64,000 nucleotides of DNA from NCBI GenBank assembly GCA_002682825.1, contig NOKP01000020.1, forward strand, positions 1,116,001 to 1,180,000, in the 5' to 3' direction. This DNA is from Neonectria sp. B-13 (lineage: Eukaryota > Ascomycota > Sordariomycetes > Hypocreales > Nectriaceae). Position 1 is the stretch's first letter. Every line of letters starts with the position of its first letter. Under the pieces are notes generated by a model that saw nothing but the letters and a program-made list of their open reading frames with translations, searched no databases and had not been told where the DNA came from. Of the stretch, positions 24,418 to 37,500 are shown in pieces. Position numbers and translations under genes: made by a program.

Positions 24418-25971
24418 GTGGTGCTCGTTTACCGGCTTGATTGTAGTGATGAACGATGGATGAGAGTGGTTCCTTGGAAAATAACAGGGAGCTTGGATGT
24501 GGGAGAAGGAAAATGGGGAGGAAGAGGTGGCCTAAGAGAGTGTGGCTTCATTTTGGGAATACATGTTGAGAACGAAATATATGACATATACGAGTGAATT
24601 TATCCGCAGAAATTGAATGCCCAATACTTTCACCTGCAGAGTTCTTTTTGAGAACTTAAAACATGGTTTCCGCAGTTATCGCATGCTTGAATTGCCTACA
24701 AGTTCTCTACAGCCACTTAAAAGGATTTGCTTTTGACTTTTCTCAGCCCCATGGCCTCATCCAGCAACCACGCTCAGTTTAGATTAATACCTCTTGGGTT
24801 TGAACACTTGACCTTGCTCCCGGGTCTTCGCGGACAACTTGGTAAAGCCACAGTCTCCAATAATCGCTGACAAATACTGTATTCACGAATATCTTTCGTG
24901 AGAGAATGAGAGGGATCCATCGACCTCAGTATCAACATTAGTCGACCGCATTTATTAGATGCTTGCTCACGTATGGAAGGTTACAAAACAGGGGTGCTTT
25001 CAAGCTTCTTAGAGCACGTTAAGCACCCATCTCGGGTATCTGGTTGGTATCTTAGTCGGAGAGTCATGAGAACCATCGCAAGGCCTGGGGACCCTGGTTG
25101 TTTGAATCATTTGCTCTCTCCATTGCTGCAGCCTCTCGTGGGGACGCTTAGAGATATGCCATTCGGGTTAAAGCCGGCGGCTGACGCTACGACAGTAGGC
25201 GCGAGGTGATTCGGAAGCTATCCGCATTGGCTTTTTACCCTGCATTCAGCCTCACGGACAACTGTCGGCGTTGTCGACATTGTCCTCTGTTTAATTTACG
25301 GGCCTGCTTGCTCCGGTCACACTAAACCGGCAGCGATTCTCGCGTTCTGCTTGAGAAAGGAAGTTTGTGGTTGGGCAGAATTAGCCAGAGTCTTGGTCTG
25401 ACGACTATAGAAACCCAGTCATCTTACAAAGGCGACTCAGATCTTGGTATAGAACCAAAGAGCCGGAAAACTTGCCCACTCTTCAAGGTATAGGCAGCAA
25501 CCAGTTGACATGGGGATGCAGTGAAAGAGAATCGATTACGCAGACCACTGGGCTGCTTTTATCCACGCCCTTGTCTTTCTAATGAAAGGTAGCCTTGTTT
25601 AGACTAATCTCACAGCATCTCGTGAGCGAAAAGAACGTGCGTCTTGAGTCGAGGTCACATTAACCACCGCTAATGAGGCGCCCTTGACGCCGATCACTCA
25701 ATCACGCCGCAACCGCTTCGAATAGAAATTTTAGTCGCCAGAGACCGGGAATAGCGTCAGGGGATCATCGGAAGGGAAAGGTGAAGCATGTTTCCAGGTG
25801 AGGCTGGAGGGTCGTCTCCACGTTGAAATGCAACGTGGAGCACACTTCCCTCGGTCCATTCGACCGACAAAGTGCTTCCGATTGCCTATTTCGGTATATG
25901 TGCCTTAAATGGTTACCCCAACCACCGCCTCAGGGAAGGCTTTTGTCAGGCTGTCACCTTGTGTCTCCGTC
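24418..25971. other. Intergenic gap
   Basis: The 3' region of the subtilase and the distal promoter of the sugar transporter gene. Frames are short, and I see no RNA gene or repeat of note. Confidence 0.5.
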
Positions 25972-26075
25972 CTGGGGTCCCCAGATTGGTGACTTGGTTT
26001 ACCCCGGTGAGCACTCCAGCTGGGGTGTTGGAGTATTTTGTGGGGAGCGGTTGGTAGGAAACATGCAACCTGGGG
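25972..26075 (+). promoter_or_regulatory. Cluster of five CreA/CRE-1-type carbon-repression sites
   Basis: Five matches to SYGGRG lie within about 105 bp: CTGGGG at 25972 and its mirror CCCCAG at 25979, which together form the perfect inverted pair CTGGGGTCCCCAG; CCCCGG at 26002 (reverse strand); and CTGGGG at 26020 and 26070. They end just before a TATAAA at 26078-26083, about 130 bp from the transporter ATG. Clustered and paired sites of this kind are the established form of functional CreA targets. That the gene is glucose-repressed is inference. Confidence 0.6.
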
Positions 26076-26077
26076 AA

Positions 26078-26083
26078 TATAAA
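26078..26083 (+). promoter_or_regulatory. Probable TATA box of the sugar transporter gene
   Basis: TATAAA lies 138 bp upstream of the transporter ATG and directly after the last CTGGGG element. Confidence 0.5.
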
Positions 26084-26215
26084 GCAAGCAGAGGATCTGC
26101 ACTTTATGGTTCATGTGCAGTTCTCCACAGACAGTTCCATTGCATGGTCCAGATTTGCCCGCGTTGAGCAAAATTCTTCTTTATACTGCCTTTTTCCCTC
26201 CTCTAAATCGTCGCC

Positions 26216-28082
26216 ATGGAGTCGATGGCGGAAGAGCGGACAAAGCTCGCTTATAAGAACCGATGGAGGACGATATACAACAATCCCAAGTTGGTAGTCA
26301 TCGCACTCTTTGCCTCGTAAGTAGCACATTATAAACCCTCCCTGCCCCATTCTAACATACTTGAAAGGTTTGGTGGTTTTGAGTATGGCTACCAGCAGGG
26401 TGTCCTGGGCCAGTCCCTGGTCATGACGCGCTTCAAGGACAACTTCCCATCAGTGGTAGAGTCCTCCAGCGCCACGGGTTGGCTTACCTCTATTCTCCAA
26501 CTTGGCGGTATCGTCGGTTCCTTGTCTGCCGGTGTTCTAGGCGAAGTCATCTCTCGAAAATATACCATGTTTTCGGCCTGCTGCTGGGTCATCCTGGGAA
26601 GCTATCTTTACTGCGGCGCCACGTACCATAATCCTGCTCTGCTGTATGCCGGCAGATTCTTCACTGGAATTGGCGTTGGAACTTTCAGCGGTGTTGGGTA
26701 AGTTTGGCTCTTTGTCCTCGCTTTGATCAAGCAACTAACAATGGATGTGTACGTCAGGCCCTTATACAACGCCGAGTTATCAGCCCCCGAACTACGCGGA
26801 TTCCTCGTATCTTTCTATCAGTTCTGTACCATTCTAGGAATTATGCTTTCTTTCTGGATCGGCTACGGCGCCAACTACATTGGCGGCCACGGCGACGGAC
26901 AAAGCGACCTTGCCTGGATGCTTCCTTCGGTTATTCAAGGCATTCCGGCTGTGCTTCTCGCCTTCGGTATCTGGTGGCTTCCATTCTCCCCCCGATGGCT
27001 CATCAAAAAGGGCCGCGACCAGGAGGCACTCAAAACGCTCTCATATCTCCGAAACCTCCCTGAGAGCCATGAACTTGTTCAAGTTGAATACATGGAAATC
27101 AAGGCCGAGGCTCTATTTGAGCAGCGTTCCTTTGCTAAACAATTTCCGAATTTGGCAGCTAAAGAGCAGGGCAACGTGTGGATAAGGGAATTCGCACAAT
27201 ACTACAACATCGTCAGGACTTGGGATAACTTCAAGAGAGTCTGCACCGCCTGGTTGATCATGTTTTGGCAACAGTGGAGTGGAATTGACGCGATCATCTA
27301 CTATGCTTCTAATGTTTTTGAAAGCCTAGGCTTAACCGGAGGAACTCAGGCGTTGCTGGCTACTGGCGTTACCGGCGTGGTGTTTTTTGTTAGTACGTTG
27401 CCGGCAATGGCGATTATCGACAAAGTGGGGCGAAAGCCGATGCTTTATGTTGGTTCGGTGGTCATGTGGATTTCTATGGTCCTTGCAGGCATTATTGTTG
27501 CTGTTTTTGGCCATGATTGGACTTCTCATGCGGCTGCAGGATGGACTGCGGTGGCTTTCATTTGGGTCTACGTGGGAGCTTTTGGTGCTACGTGGGGTCC
27601 TGTCTCGTGGACTCTCGTTTCTGAGATTTTCCCCTTGTCGATTCGGTCCAAGGGTGCTTCAATTGGCGCCTCGAGCAACTGGGTGAGTTCATTTCTTTGG
27701 TTGTGGAGTATCAAGTCGAAATGCTAATACGTCAACTCAGCTCAACAACTTTGCCGTTGCCTTTTTTGTTCCGCCCATGTTTGAGAACCTGAAGTGGGGA
27801 ACTTACATCTTCTTTGCCGGCTTCCTGGCCGCCAGCATTGTATGGGTGTATTTCTATCTTCCAGAGACTAAGGGTGTAACCTTGGAAGAGATGGATCGCG
27901 TCTTTGGCAGCCATACGGGCGAGGAAGATGCTCTCATGCTTGAGGAAGCCAGGAGGGATGTTGGCCTGGGGTTTGAGTTGGAGAACAATGCACTTAAGGC
28001 TGAGAAGAGACTGGTGCAGGAAACTGAGGAAGCTGAGTCGACCACGCCGTCTCACCATGAAGATGTTGAGCCCGGTCGGTGA
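26216..28082 (+). CDS. Major facilitator superfamily sugar transporter
   Basis: Proton-coupled or facilitative uptake of a sugar or related polyol/quinate across the plasma membrane. Four exons (26216-26316, 26368-26697, 26758-27682, 27741-28082) with introns of 51, 60 and 58 bp give 565 residues; all phases agree. Twelve hydrophobic segments are split by a long central loop. Sugar-transporter signatures are present: GRFFTGIGVGTFSGVGPLYN with AELSAPELRG, PFSPRWLIKKGR at the end of the sixth span, the second-half IDKVGRKPM, and FYLPETKGVTLEEMD after the last span. The C-terminal tail is acidic (EETEEAESTTPSHHEDVEPG). The upstream CreA cluster suggests expression when glucose is absent. The substrate cannot be fixed from the sequence. 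Confidence 0.93.
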
Positions 28083-29366
28083 ATGGTGTAGGCAGGGCGT
28101 GCTTCCTCAGCTTTCGCTTAGAACCCATTACCTAGACAACAATGCCAAAGATATTAAACTTTGAATCTCCTGAGAATATGATTGAATCGGTATATAATCC
28201 TATTAGTCATGACATCACAATCGTGGTGAAATTGATGTACATGTTTTTTGGTTTCGTGTAAGTGAGCTGAAGCAATTTATACATCCACAAGTGAGTGCAA
28301 TTTGCTACATGTCTATATCCTTTGTGTCTCCGCAATCTGGAGCTAAGAGCTACCTCAAAAAAGATACATGAGCACCAACCTCACAACCTATTAATTGACA
28401 TTTTCCTAGTCAGGTATCCAGGTTCGTATGACCAACTTGAACTCTTGAAGTAATGTTCTCTGTGCGCTCACCAAGAGCTTGGGGTACGTACCTGCGATAG
28501 GGTCCGGGCTGCAGCTGGTGGGGGCAACGTAATCAAAGTCACAGGTCAAATTTTTACCAAAATCCAGACCTGCCCAAAGAATTTTCCCTTCTCAAACCAA
28601 CACAAAACACCACAAAAACACTCGTCGAGAGTGGGAATCGTCCGCTCCACGTGCCGCAAACGCCGTCGTGAGTACGATCAGAGCTCCAAAGGTATACACC
28701 CATCGCTCTCGCTCCCGGTAGGTATTTTCCTTTCTGTCTTCCTCTCGCATTGGGGTATTCCCCGCCCGCAGCGTTTTCTCTCCAGCCACTCCTCTCTATC
28801 TACGAGTCTTCCTCGCGAAGGTCTTCCGCGTGCGTACGTTTTGTACAGCTCGTGTGAAGTAGGCTGGGGATTTGCAGGTCTCCTCCTTCGGGAAAGACTT
28901 GATGTAGCTGCAATACTCAAATGGGCCATCATAGTCCCCGCCCGGTTTGTTCGTTTTGCGGACCTTTGTCAACACGGGTGAGGCTCCCAGCGCTCCGAAA
29001 TCTCTATATTTTGCGACTTGCTTCCGTAGTGTCCCACAAGCTAGTATAAATACTACACCGTGTAAAGCAAAATCAGCGATCAACAGTTTGGTTCGTGAAA
29101 CTTGAACTTGGAGGGTGGTTCAAAAACAGGGCACTCGGCTCGCGCGATGCAGCAACTTCGCATACGTCACCAAGCATATGTACCTTAGCAGCCAATCATC
29201 AGATCACACTTCCAAGCTCATTTTGTGACGCTTGAACAGACACGGTCTTTTCCATCTGCTTATCTGCGTGGTGAAGCACCGTTGCAGACTACATTTTTAT
29301 CTTTCCGCTGTTCCCTCCCTCAAAGCTCATCCATCCCTGTGGTGTTGCATCCGACGTAACGCAGCC
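28083..29366. other. Intergenic gap, promoter of the malic enzyme gene
   Basis: About 1.3 kb between two plus-strand genes. It shows AT-rich 3' sequence after the transporter and mixed sequence before the malic enzyme; no gene is supported. Confidence 0.5.
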
Positions 29367-31399
29367 ATGCCTCCAAACGCATCTTCCTCCAAGTTCAGCA
29401 ACCTTCAGCTCAGCACCAGCGGTCCCATCGACTGCGCCCTCACAGGTACTGCTCTTCTCAACTCGGCCTATCTCAACAAGGGCTCTGCATTCCCGCCCGA
29501 GGAACGTCGCCGCTTCAACCTCACCGGCTTGCTGCCCCAGGGCGTCCAGTCGCTCGACCAGCAGTGCAAGCGCGCGTACGAGCAATACTCGACGCGGGCG
29601 GATGATTTGGCCAAGAACACATTTCTTACCTCTCTCAACAATCAGAATGAGGTGCTCTATTACAAGGTAAAATCGCCATCCAATCTTTGGTCACGGTCCC
29701 GGGCTTACCAAGGGAAGCTGTTGCAACTCCACCTCAAGGAGATGATGAGCGTAGTGTACACTCCAACCGAGGGCGAAGCCATTGAAAACTATTCTCGACT
29801 CTTCAGACGCTCGGAGGGCTGTTTTCTCAACATCCAGGATCAAGACCGAGTGCATCATGATCTGGCACAATGGGGCAAGCCAGAGGATATCGACTACATC
29901 GTTGTGACAGGTCAGCCTACCTTGAATTCGCCATTGACGCTCAACTAACATCTGCTACAGACGGCGAGGAGATCCTGGGCATTGGTGACCAAGGCGTAGG
30001 CGGCATCCTGATTTCCGTTGCCAAGCTAGTCTTGACGACGCTTTGCGGCGGCGTGCATCCGAATCGCACTCTACCCGTTGTGCTGGATTGCGGGACTGAC
30101 AACGACAAGCTCCTGAACGATGACCTATACCTCGGCCTCAGGGAAAAGCGCGTCCGGGGCGAGAAGTACGACAAGTTTGTTGACACATTTGTCACCGCCG
30201 CGCGAAAGCTATACCCAAAGGCGTACATCCACTTCGAGGATTTCGGCCTTCACAACGGTGAGCCCCTCAAGCGTACCATGACGACCAAAGAGTCACTGAC
30301 AGCAAGCTTGCAGCGAGACGCATGCTTGACCTTTACCGGCCCAAGTTTGCCTGCTTCAACGACGATGTCCAGGGCACCGGCTGTGTGACTCTGGCCGCCA
30401 TCATGGCTGGCTTGCACGTCAGCAAGCAGAAGCTGTGCGACGTCCGGCTGGTTGTCTTTGGCGCTGGCAGCGCCGGTGTAGGTATCGCCGACCAGGTGAG
30501 GGATGCCATAGCTGCCGAGGGAGGGATCAGCCACGAGGAGGCTGCAAAGCAGATATGGTGCCTACATGAATCCCCGACTATCTCAAGACCTGCGCTAACC
30601 AGCCACAAGGTTGATTGACAAGCCTGGCCTCCTGACAACTGATACTGAGACCTCGGACGCCCAAAAGGCCTTTGTCAGAAGCGCATCCGAGTGGAAAGAC
30701 AAAGACACCAGCTTTCTATCCGTCATCAAGACTACTCGACCCAACGTCCTTATCGGGACGTCCACCGTTCCAGGCGCCTTCACCGAAGACATCATCAAGG
30801 CCATGGCCGAACACGCCCCTCGGCCCATCATCCTTCCGCTGTCCAACCCCACGCGCCTCCACGAAGCCAAGCCCGCCGACCTGCTGGCCTGGACCGACGG
30901 CAAAGCCCTCGTGGCCACAGGCTCGCCCTTCGCTCCCGTCACGGGGCCGTGGGGCGAATCGGGCGCGGATGTAACCATCGACGTCGCCGAGTGTAACAAC
31001 TCGGTCGTCTTCCCGGGCATCGGTCTCGGCTGCGTGCTCGCGCGTGTGGCGCACCTGACCGACCGCATGCTCGTCGCCGCCGTGCAGGGTGTCGCGGCGC
31101 TGAGTCCCGCTCTGAGCGACCCGACGGCGCCGCTGCTGCCGGATGTGAGCTCCGTCCGTGACGTGAGTGTTCGCATTGCGCGGAAAGTCATCCAGGCGGC
31201 TGTCGAGGACGGTGAGGCGACCGCGGAAGGCATCCCCTCATCAGAGGAAGAGCTAGAGGAGTGGATTCGAGAGCAGATGTGGAATCCGGTTTATCGGCCG
31301 CTCAAATTTGTCGAGATGGAAGGGGCTACAAGAGCGGCAAGAGGAGAGTTGAAGAGGGCAGGGACTGTTCATCTAGATGATCACACTGCAAAGGGTTGA
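29367..31399 (+). CDS. Malic enzyme (malate dehydrogenase, oxaloacetate-decarboxylating)
   Basis: Oxidative decarboxylation of L-malate to pyruvate and CO2. Five exons (29367-29666, 29718-29910, 29961-30257, 30314-30557, 30610-31399) give 607 residues. Family blocks in order: FNLTGLLPQGV, IYTPTEG-type VVYTPTEGEAIENYSRLF, LGIGDQGVGG, LDCGTDN, the metal-binding FNDDVQGTG, the nucleotide fold GAGSAGVGIA and PLSNPTRLHEA. No mitochondrial leader precedes the ATG at 29367, so a cytosolic location is likely. NAD or NADP preference cannot be read securely. Donors of introns 1, 2 and 4 are weak (GTAAAA, GTCAGC, GTGCCT). Intron 1 is 51 bp with no stop, so its retention would add 17 in-frame residues at a conserved spot; I remove it because LYYKLLQLHLKEM is the family sequence. 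Confidence 0.94.
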
Positions 31400-31698
31400 G
31401 GCAAACCCAATACTGGTCGCAGAAGAGGGTTGACATCAAGACTAGACGCTGCACTCAGGCATGGGGAGACATGTGATAAACGGATGAGTGGCTCTTAGAG
31501 GCTTCAAAGCATGGATTGGTCCTAACACTACCTATGAAGATACAAAAAAAAAAAGACATAACCCGTATTCAAAAAGCCCCTGAGATTTGCCAGAAAGTCC
31601 CGAGGGGAACAGCATTACATCGAGAGTCGCCGACCCATAACGCCGACGCAGATTACGGCTCACCCACTTCCATCGGGTTCGTACCACGATGGGAATGT
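31400..31698. other. Convergent 3' intergenic region
   Basis: 299 bp between the 3' ends of the malic enzyme and Mtc1-like genes. It contains an A-rich run near 31544-31555; otherwise I see nothing. Confidence 0.5.
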
Positions 31699-33280
31699 TT
31701 AGATGATGCCGGCCCGGGCAGCCTCACCACCGCCGTCCTGAAGAAGCTCCTCCATCCTCCGCTTACCCTTTCCCAAGCCTCCCTCGCCGACTCCCATACG
31801 GCGGGCAACGTAGCGCTGGGCAACGATACCCACAGAAAGGTCAAGAATCTGCTCCAGCCACTCAGCAACCCATTCACGAGGGTCAACGCCGCCGCTCTCG
31901 ATAATCTCCCGGATCTCCTCTGGGACGAGATCAGGCACATCATGACCCTCGTCCACAGACCGAGGAGTCAGGGGCGTTGGGGCATCCAGCCACTGGACCC
32001 ATCGACCAGGGACTGACTGACTGATGGTGGAGAACTCGATGTCATGAACGGGGTCGAGAATGAGGATCGCGAAGCAGATCAGCTCCCCGTCGTCTTCCGG
32101 CTCCTGCACGTCGGACTCCTCCTTCTCCCTCTCGGCAGAGGCGGTACGGGCGAACAAATTCTTGTCCACGTCACTGCTGATGGCCTGAATGGCCATGAAG
32201 AGGTCAGAGGTTCTGACGGGGTTAGATTCGCTCAAATCCTCCGTAGCTCTGAGCTTGGCCTTCTCCAATCCACCGTTGGCGGCAAAGTATTCGTTCGCGT
32301 ATGACTCGACGCTTGCACGGCAAAGCTTGGTTCCCTCGGGCAGCCCGTTGATCAAACCGAGCTCGCGAGGGGCGTCGGCCTGTCTCCACCACGGGCCATC
32401 ATGCCATCCAGCGACGCTGTCGTTGTTGCGGCGGGAGCTGCTCTCCTGGCCGCGCTGGACGACGAGGAGGTCACCACCCTCGACCTGAGACATGACACGG
32501 GCGAATACTCCGTGGACGAGAGGGTCGAGAGATGGGTAGCCAACAATATCGTGGGTAATATGGATGAGAAGGCGCTCGTGGGAGCTGATTGGAGGAGCGA
32601 GGGTATGGAGGATATTGGTAAAGGTAGGAAGGGCGCGATGGCGAAGTTCGTCACCTGGTATCTGATAAGCTTCGTCATGAAAAGGCCTGCAATTAGCAGC
32701 ACGTACCATAGTTTCGCAGGCTGCCAACATCAATTCCCTTGAGCCCCTTGACCTGCTCTGCCCACTTCTTGGCCTCTTCGTTCTGCTGGATCTGGCTGAC
32801 AGCGGCTTCGGCCTGCTTCATAGCGGCGCTGGCCGTGGACAAGATGCCACCCCACCATCCACCACCAGCTGGTTCAGCGGGCGTCTCTTCAATGACGGGC
32901 TCGACGGCGGGCTTCCTTTCGGACTCGTGGGCGTCGGAGCTCGTGGCACTCGGGGTGAAGGTCGTTCTTAGGCTTCTGGCGCTATCGGTGGACTTGCGGG
33001 CGACCTGAGCAGTCCTGTCGTCGCCAGCGGGAGGCGTCGCGGTGGAACGTCGGGCGGCGACATCCTTGAGCCGGGGCGTGTGCGGGCGGGAAGGCTGCTC
33101 CAGCTCAGACTCGAGGTCGGCGAAGATGTCTTGGTCCGCAATGGCCTTGGAGGCGGCAGAGGTGGGCTTGGACTTGAGGTTGGAGGGCTTCTTGGGCTTG
33201 ATGTCAATGCCTGAGAATAACTCGTCGAGGTTGTCGTCGTCGGCGGCAGCGGCGGCGGCCTTGGTCTTCTTAGAAGCCAT
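31699..33280 (-). CDS. Mtc1-like protein (maintenance of telomere capping 1, DUF5427)
   Basis: Exons 32707-33280 and 31699-32654 around a 52-bp intron (GTACGT...ACCAG) give 509 residues. The N-terminus is Lys/Ala-rich and then acidic, with DELFSGIDIKPKKPSNLKSK. A Pro/Ser-rich linker leads to GGGWWGGILSTASAAMKQA, an amphipathic stretch, and a predicted helix QQNEEAKKWAEQVKGLKG. The second exon holds the globular part, with YPSLDPLVHGVFARVMSQVE and the distal EEWLEQ-type helix near the end (EWVAEWLEQILDLSVGIV). In yeast the family member was found through a genetic link to telomere capping, and its product is associated with Golgi/COPI vesicles. The biochemical role is unknown, and the name should not be taken as function. 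Confidence 0.82.
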
Positions 33281-34592
33281 GGTCGGGAAAGTCGCAGAGG
33301 CAGACGACGATAGCGGGTGATTGATGCTGTCTAAGCGAAGCAGCGGAGGTGATAATAGACGTGTTGGTGGGGTCGACCCGGTAGTTGAGAGGTTGGGAGG
33401 AGGTTAAAGTGTTGTGTACGAAGGCACTGCGTAATCGTCAGAAGGTTGTTTGGCACATGGCACAGACGCGGGACGGAGAGCTCAGGGAGGGACAGGCAGG
33501 AGCTTCTCGGCGAACCAACCCCAAACAAGGGTACATGGCTTACGAGAAGTTGGCCCAGGGACAACACGAGACAGCAACATGACTGGATATTCTATGACCT
33601 GAACAGTCAGTCTTAAACACTCATAGAGTTCGCGCTTATAAGCACAATGGACATCATCAGAATGGGAACTCGGAGAAATGGGCAAACGCAAGAAACCCTT
33701 CGAACTGTAAGTCCATGTGATGTAAATGGTTGCGCCAGGTCCTCCAGGTATCGGTACGAAGTACTGCGGTCGGTACTCCCATTGCGATCTACCCACTGCG
33801 GAGATCTCACCCAGAGTGGAACATGCATAAAGTACAGCCAAGGTACCTGTGTGCCCAGGCAGCCAAGGTTGGAGCAGTCCAGTGAACAGGTGCCCTGCAG
33901 GCGCTGAAGTCCAGTGACAGCCACGGCCGCCCAGTGAGATGCAGCGGAATGAGGGCGCCAGGCCCGACACGGCATAGCCCCATGCCTACCCGCGCTGCCG
34001 CACCTAATTGGCCAGCGCGTTCCCGCGGAGGAACCCCGGAGAAGGGCTCTGGCCGGGGGGAAAGTGCCAACGGTACGTACCAGCCGGCCCAGGCCATTGG
34101 TCGAGTGCGCCGACAGCTAATACGGCGAGGCAGGCCTTGGCTTATTCGAACCACGACACCTCGAGAAAATCGACGGCAACCACATCAAAGTCAAAGGAGG
34201 CGGCCCATCACCGCGTCTCTGATATTTGAGCCCAAGCATCATCACGGTTGTCTGCCGAGAGCTGGTCTTTCCTCCGCCGCGTGAACGGTTCTTAGCCCCT
34301 TGCTCCTTGCCGTTGCATTTGCCTTTGGCCCCCGTTATTCAAAATTCTTTCGCTGCCCTGGCTCACTCAAACACGCCTCATCTCGCCAGCTCTCCATTCT
34401 TACACACCCGTCCCCAAGCCCTCCGCCACTCGGCTTCCCTTCTACCCTCTCTCTCCTCATTAGTCTGGTCCTTTGCAGTCATTGGCTTCTTCTGCGCGCC
34501 TCGCCCTTCCGCCGCATGAGGCTGCGAGCGGGCCTGGCTGGCCGCTACACGTCGTTGCTGTACTTCGCAGCTCCAGCCCATCTCGGCTGACC
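33281..34592. other. Divergent promoter region
   Basis: 1.3 kb between the Mtc1-like gene (-) and the large repeat-bearing gene (+). CT-rich sequence in 34270-34590 looks like the promoter and 5' UTR of the latter. No gene is seen. Confidence 0.5.
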
Positions 34593-37500
34593 ATGGACCG
34601 GTCGCGCCGAACAACTCATCGCCGCCGTCCCCTGGGAGATTCTGCATCTCCTCGTTCTGCATCAGAGGCGTCGTTTGATCTCAACTCATCAACGAGTCCT
34701 GTGGCCGCGCATATTAACACGACGCCGCAGTCCGCCCACAGTGGTGGAGCTCGCCGCTCAAGCAAACCTGTTCAGCGCGCCTTCACTTTCTCACCACCTG
34801 GTCCCAACCGTGGCCTCAATCTGAGAAAGCGCTCTTCAATCATGGATAACTTTTCCATGGCTGACGATGACGAGGACGGCCCCAAAAAGGGCGGTCACAG
34901 TCTTCGGAAGCGCGCTCGCGTTGATTACACGTTTGAACACATCGAAGACGATGTTGTCGTCCCCAACTCCAGCTCATCAGCCCGCGGTAGAAAGCGCAGG
35001 CAAGACACCAATTTCGATACTGAGGACATGTACGGTACAGATTCCAAGAGGAGAGGTGCTTCCATGGGTGCCGATACCCCGTCCGCTCGTCGGAGAAACC
35101 CCTCTCGCAAGTCCAGTGAGATGAAGGCATACCGCGAAGCCCTTGAGGACGATGACAACGATGTTCAAGACACCATCGAGGTTGGTATCTCCTACTCTGA
35201 CGTCGACGGATCAGAATCCCACGAGCCCAGCTGGTCAAATCCATCATCACCTCACTCCACCAAAACTCCGCTAAAGTCCGACCCTGCTGTCCCGCCACCA
35301 GACAGCAAACATCAAAGCCGTCCATCCATTGAGGATGCCACTGAGACTCCCCGGGCTACCCCTCGGGCTGCTCCCCAGACTACTCTGGACGCCTTCTTTT
35401 CTAAGGGCCGTCTGGAAAAATCTGTCTCGCAGCCTGCAGAGCGGCTGCAGAGCGAGTCTACCAAAGTGGAACCAAGGGCTGAAGCTTCGCCTCTACCGCG
35501 TACCCCTCTCCCTACCACTGATGATATTACGGCTGCTCCCTCGACTACGGTGATCGAACTCCCTACTGCAGAATCTGAGCCCGTTGCCGCCGAGCGTGCC
35601 GCTGAGCCCGTTGCTATCGAGCCTGCTACTATCAAGCCTGCTACTATCAAGCCTGTCATTGTCGAAACTGTTATTGTCGAACCCCCCGCCGTCGAGCCTC
35701 CCGCTGTCGAGCCACCTTTTGTAGATGCTCCTCTTGCAGAGTCTCCGACTGATGAGCCTCACGCTTCCGAACCCGTTAGTTTCAAGCCTGCTGCTGTCGA
35801 GCCCGTTGCTGTCGAGCCCGTTGCTGTCGAGCCCGCTGCTGTCAAGCCCGTTGCTGTCGAGCCCGCTGCTGTCGAGCCCGTTGCTGTCGAGCCTGCTGCT
35901 GTCGAGCCCGCTGCTGTCGAACCCGCTGCTGTCGAGCCTACCACTGTTGAGCCCGTTAATGCCAAGCCTGCTGTCGTCGAGCCTGCTGTCGTCGAGCCTG
36001 CTGTCGTCGAGCCTGCTGCCGTCGAGTCTGCTGCCGTCGAGCCTACCGCTGCCGAGCCTACCGCTGCCGAGTCTGTTGCTGCCAAGCCTGTTGCTGCTGA
36101 ACCTACTGCTGCCGAGCTTGTTGCTGCTTCTGATGGGTTCGCCGAGCCTCCTGCTCTCGAGCCTGTTGTTATCGAGCCCGTCGTTCAGCCTGTCGCTGTT
36201 GAGCTCCCAGCCAGTGAAACCATTCGGCTGCCAAGCGAAACGCAGGTGAATGGCGAGTCCACGTCAAGCCCCAAGGACGTTGTGGAGGAGTGTTCTGAAG
36301 CCCCCAATCACATCAAGAAGGAAGCTGAAGAAGAAGTCACCAACGTGACCCGTGTAACACCACCACAGGACAAGGACTCCCAGAACAACGAAGATCAGGA
36401 CAACAAAGACCTGGACAACGAAAACATGGACAACAGAAATCTGGAGAACGAAAACCTGGACAACAGAAATTTGGACAACGAAGACCTGGACAACGACGAC
36501 CTGGCCAACGAAGACAAAATGGACATTGACCCAGTCGTGGAACTTGCACAGGATACTGAAATGGCCGAATCAGAGCCCGAAGAACCTGCACATCCTCCTA
36601 CGCCACACCTTATAGAAATCGCCCAGGAAACTCCTGCACCGCCCAATCTAAACACAGAAAGCTCCAGGCCAAACAAATCAGAGGAGAAAGTGGACACAAT
36701 CAACTCCGAGCCATCAAATCCGGCTCTCGAGTTCCCTAATACGATCCGATCCTCAAATTCTCCTCAACCGCTCCTCACCAAGAAAGATAGCTCAAGATTT
36801 GAAGAAGTTAAAGCACCGACCCCTTCACCGACAATCGAGACTTCCGATTCTCTCCCTTCTACACAATCAGAACCCAAATCAAGCCCCAAAAAGATCGCAC
36901 CTCCCCGACCAGCAATGACAAAACCACAGCCTACGCCTACTGGCCGCTGGTCTCACCTCACCCCATACGTCGATGGGGAATTTGTTTTGTACCCGGAAAA
37001 GAAAGGCCGTGCTGAAGAGGATACTACTGCAGACGAGCCAACTCCCGAAGGCAAAGACACCGATCGTGAAGGCATTGACATGGAACCAATGGTGGACGAC
37101 AACGACGACAACGCAGACACCGCAGTTCCAGAAGCGCCAACACCTGCACTCAACACTCCTACTCGAGGCTCGCCAGTCCCGGAGTCAACTGACCCCACCG
37201 CTTTCAACTCTCCAGCTCCCGCCGGAGAGGATCCAGATGATGCTGATGTCTCCGAATCTCAGGAACCTCCCGACAGACGCCGATATTTCAAGTACCGCAA
37301 ACTTCGCGATCCTGAAGAATACATATCTGCTATAGAAAACTTCGAGGACATGCCCACAGCGGATCTGTTTGAGATCCTCGAGTCTATCAACATTTCCTTA
37401 GTTCAATGGCAACATGAATGGACTGGCCTGGGCAGGGTTGTGGACGACTATGAAAACGCATTGCGGCGACGAGCCGCGGATGCCAAGTACGAATCTAGGA

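Noticed and set aside
30258..30313. In-frame-looking continuation of malic enzyme exon 3 past LHNG
   Set aside because: The frame loses the family sequence at once; splicing GTGAGC...TTGCAG restores ARRMLDLYRPKFACFNDD.
35725..36249. 174-codon Leu/Ser-rich frame
   Set aside because: Other-phase reading of the 15-bp minisatellite inside the 1505-residue protein gene.
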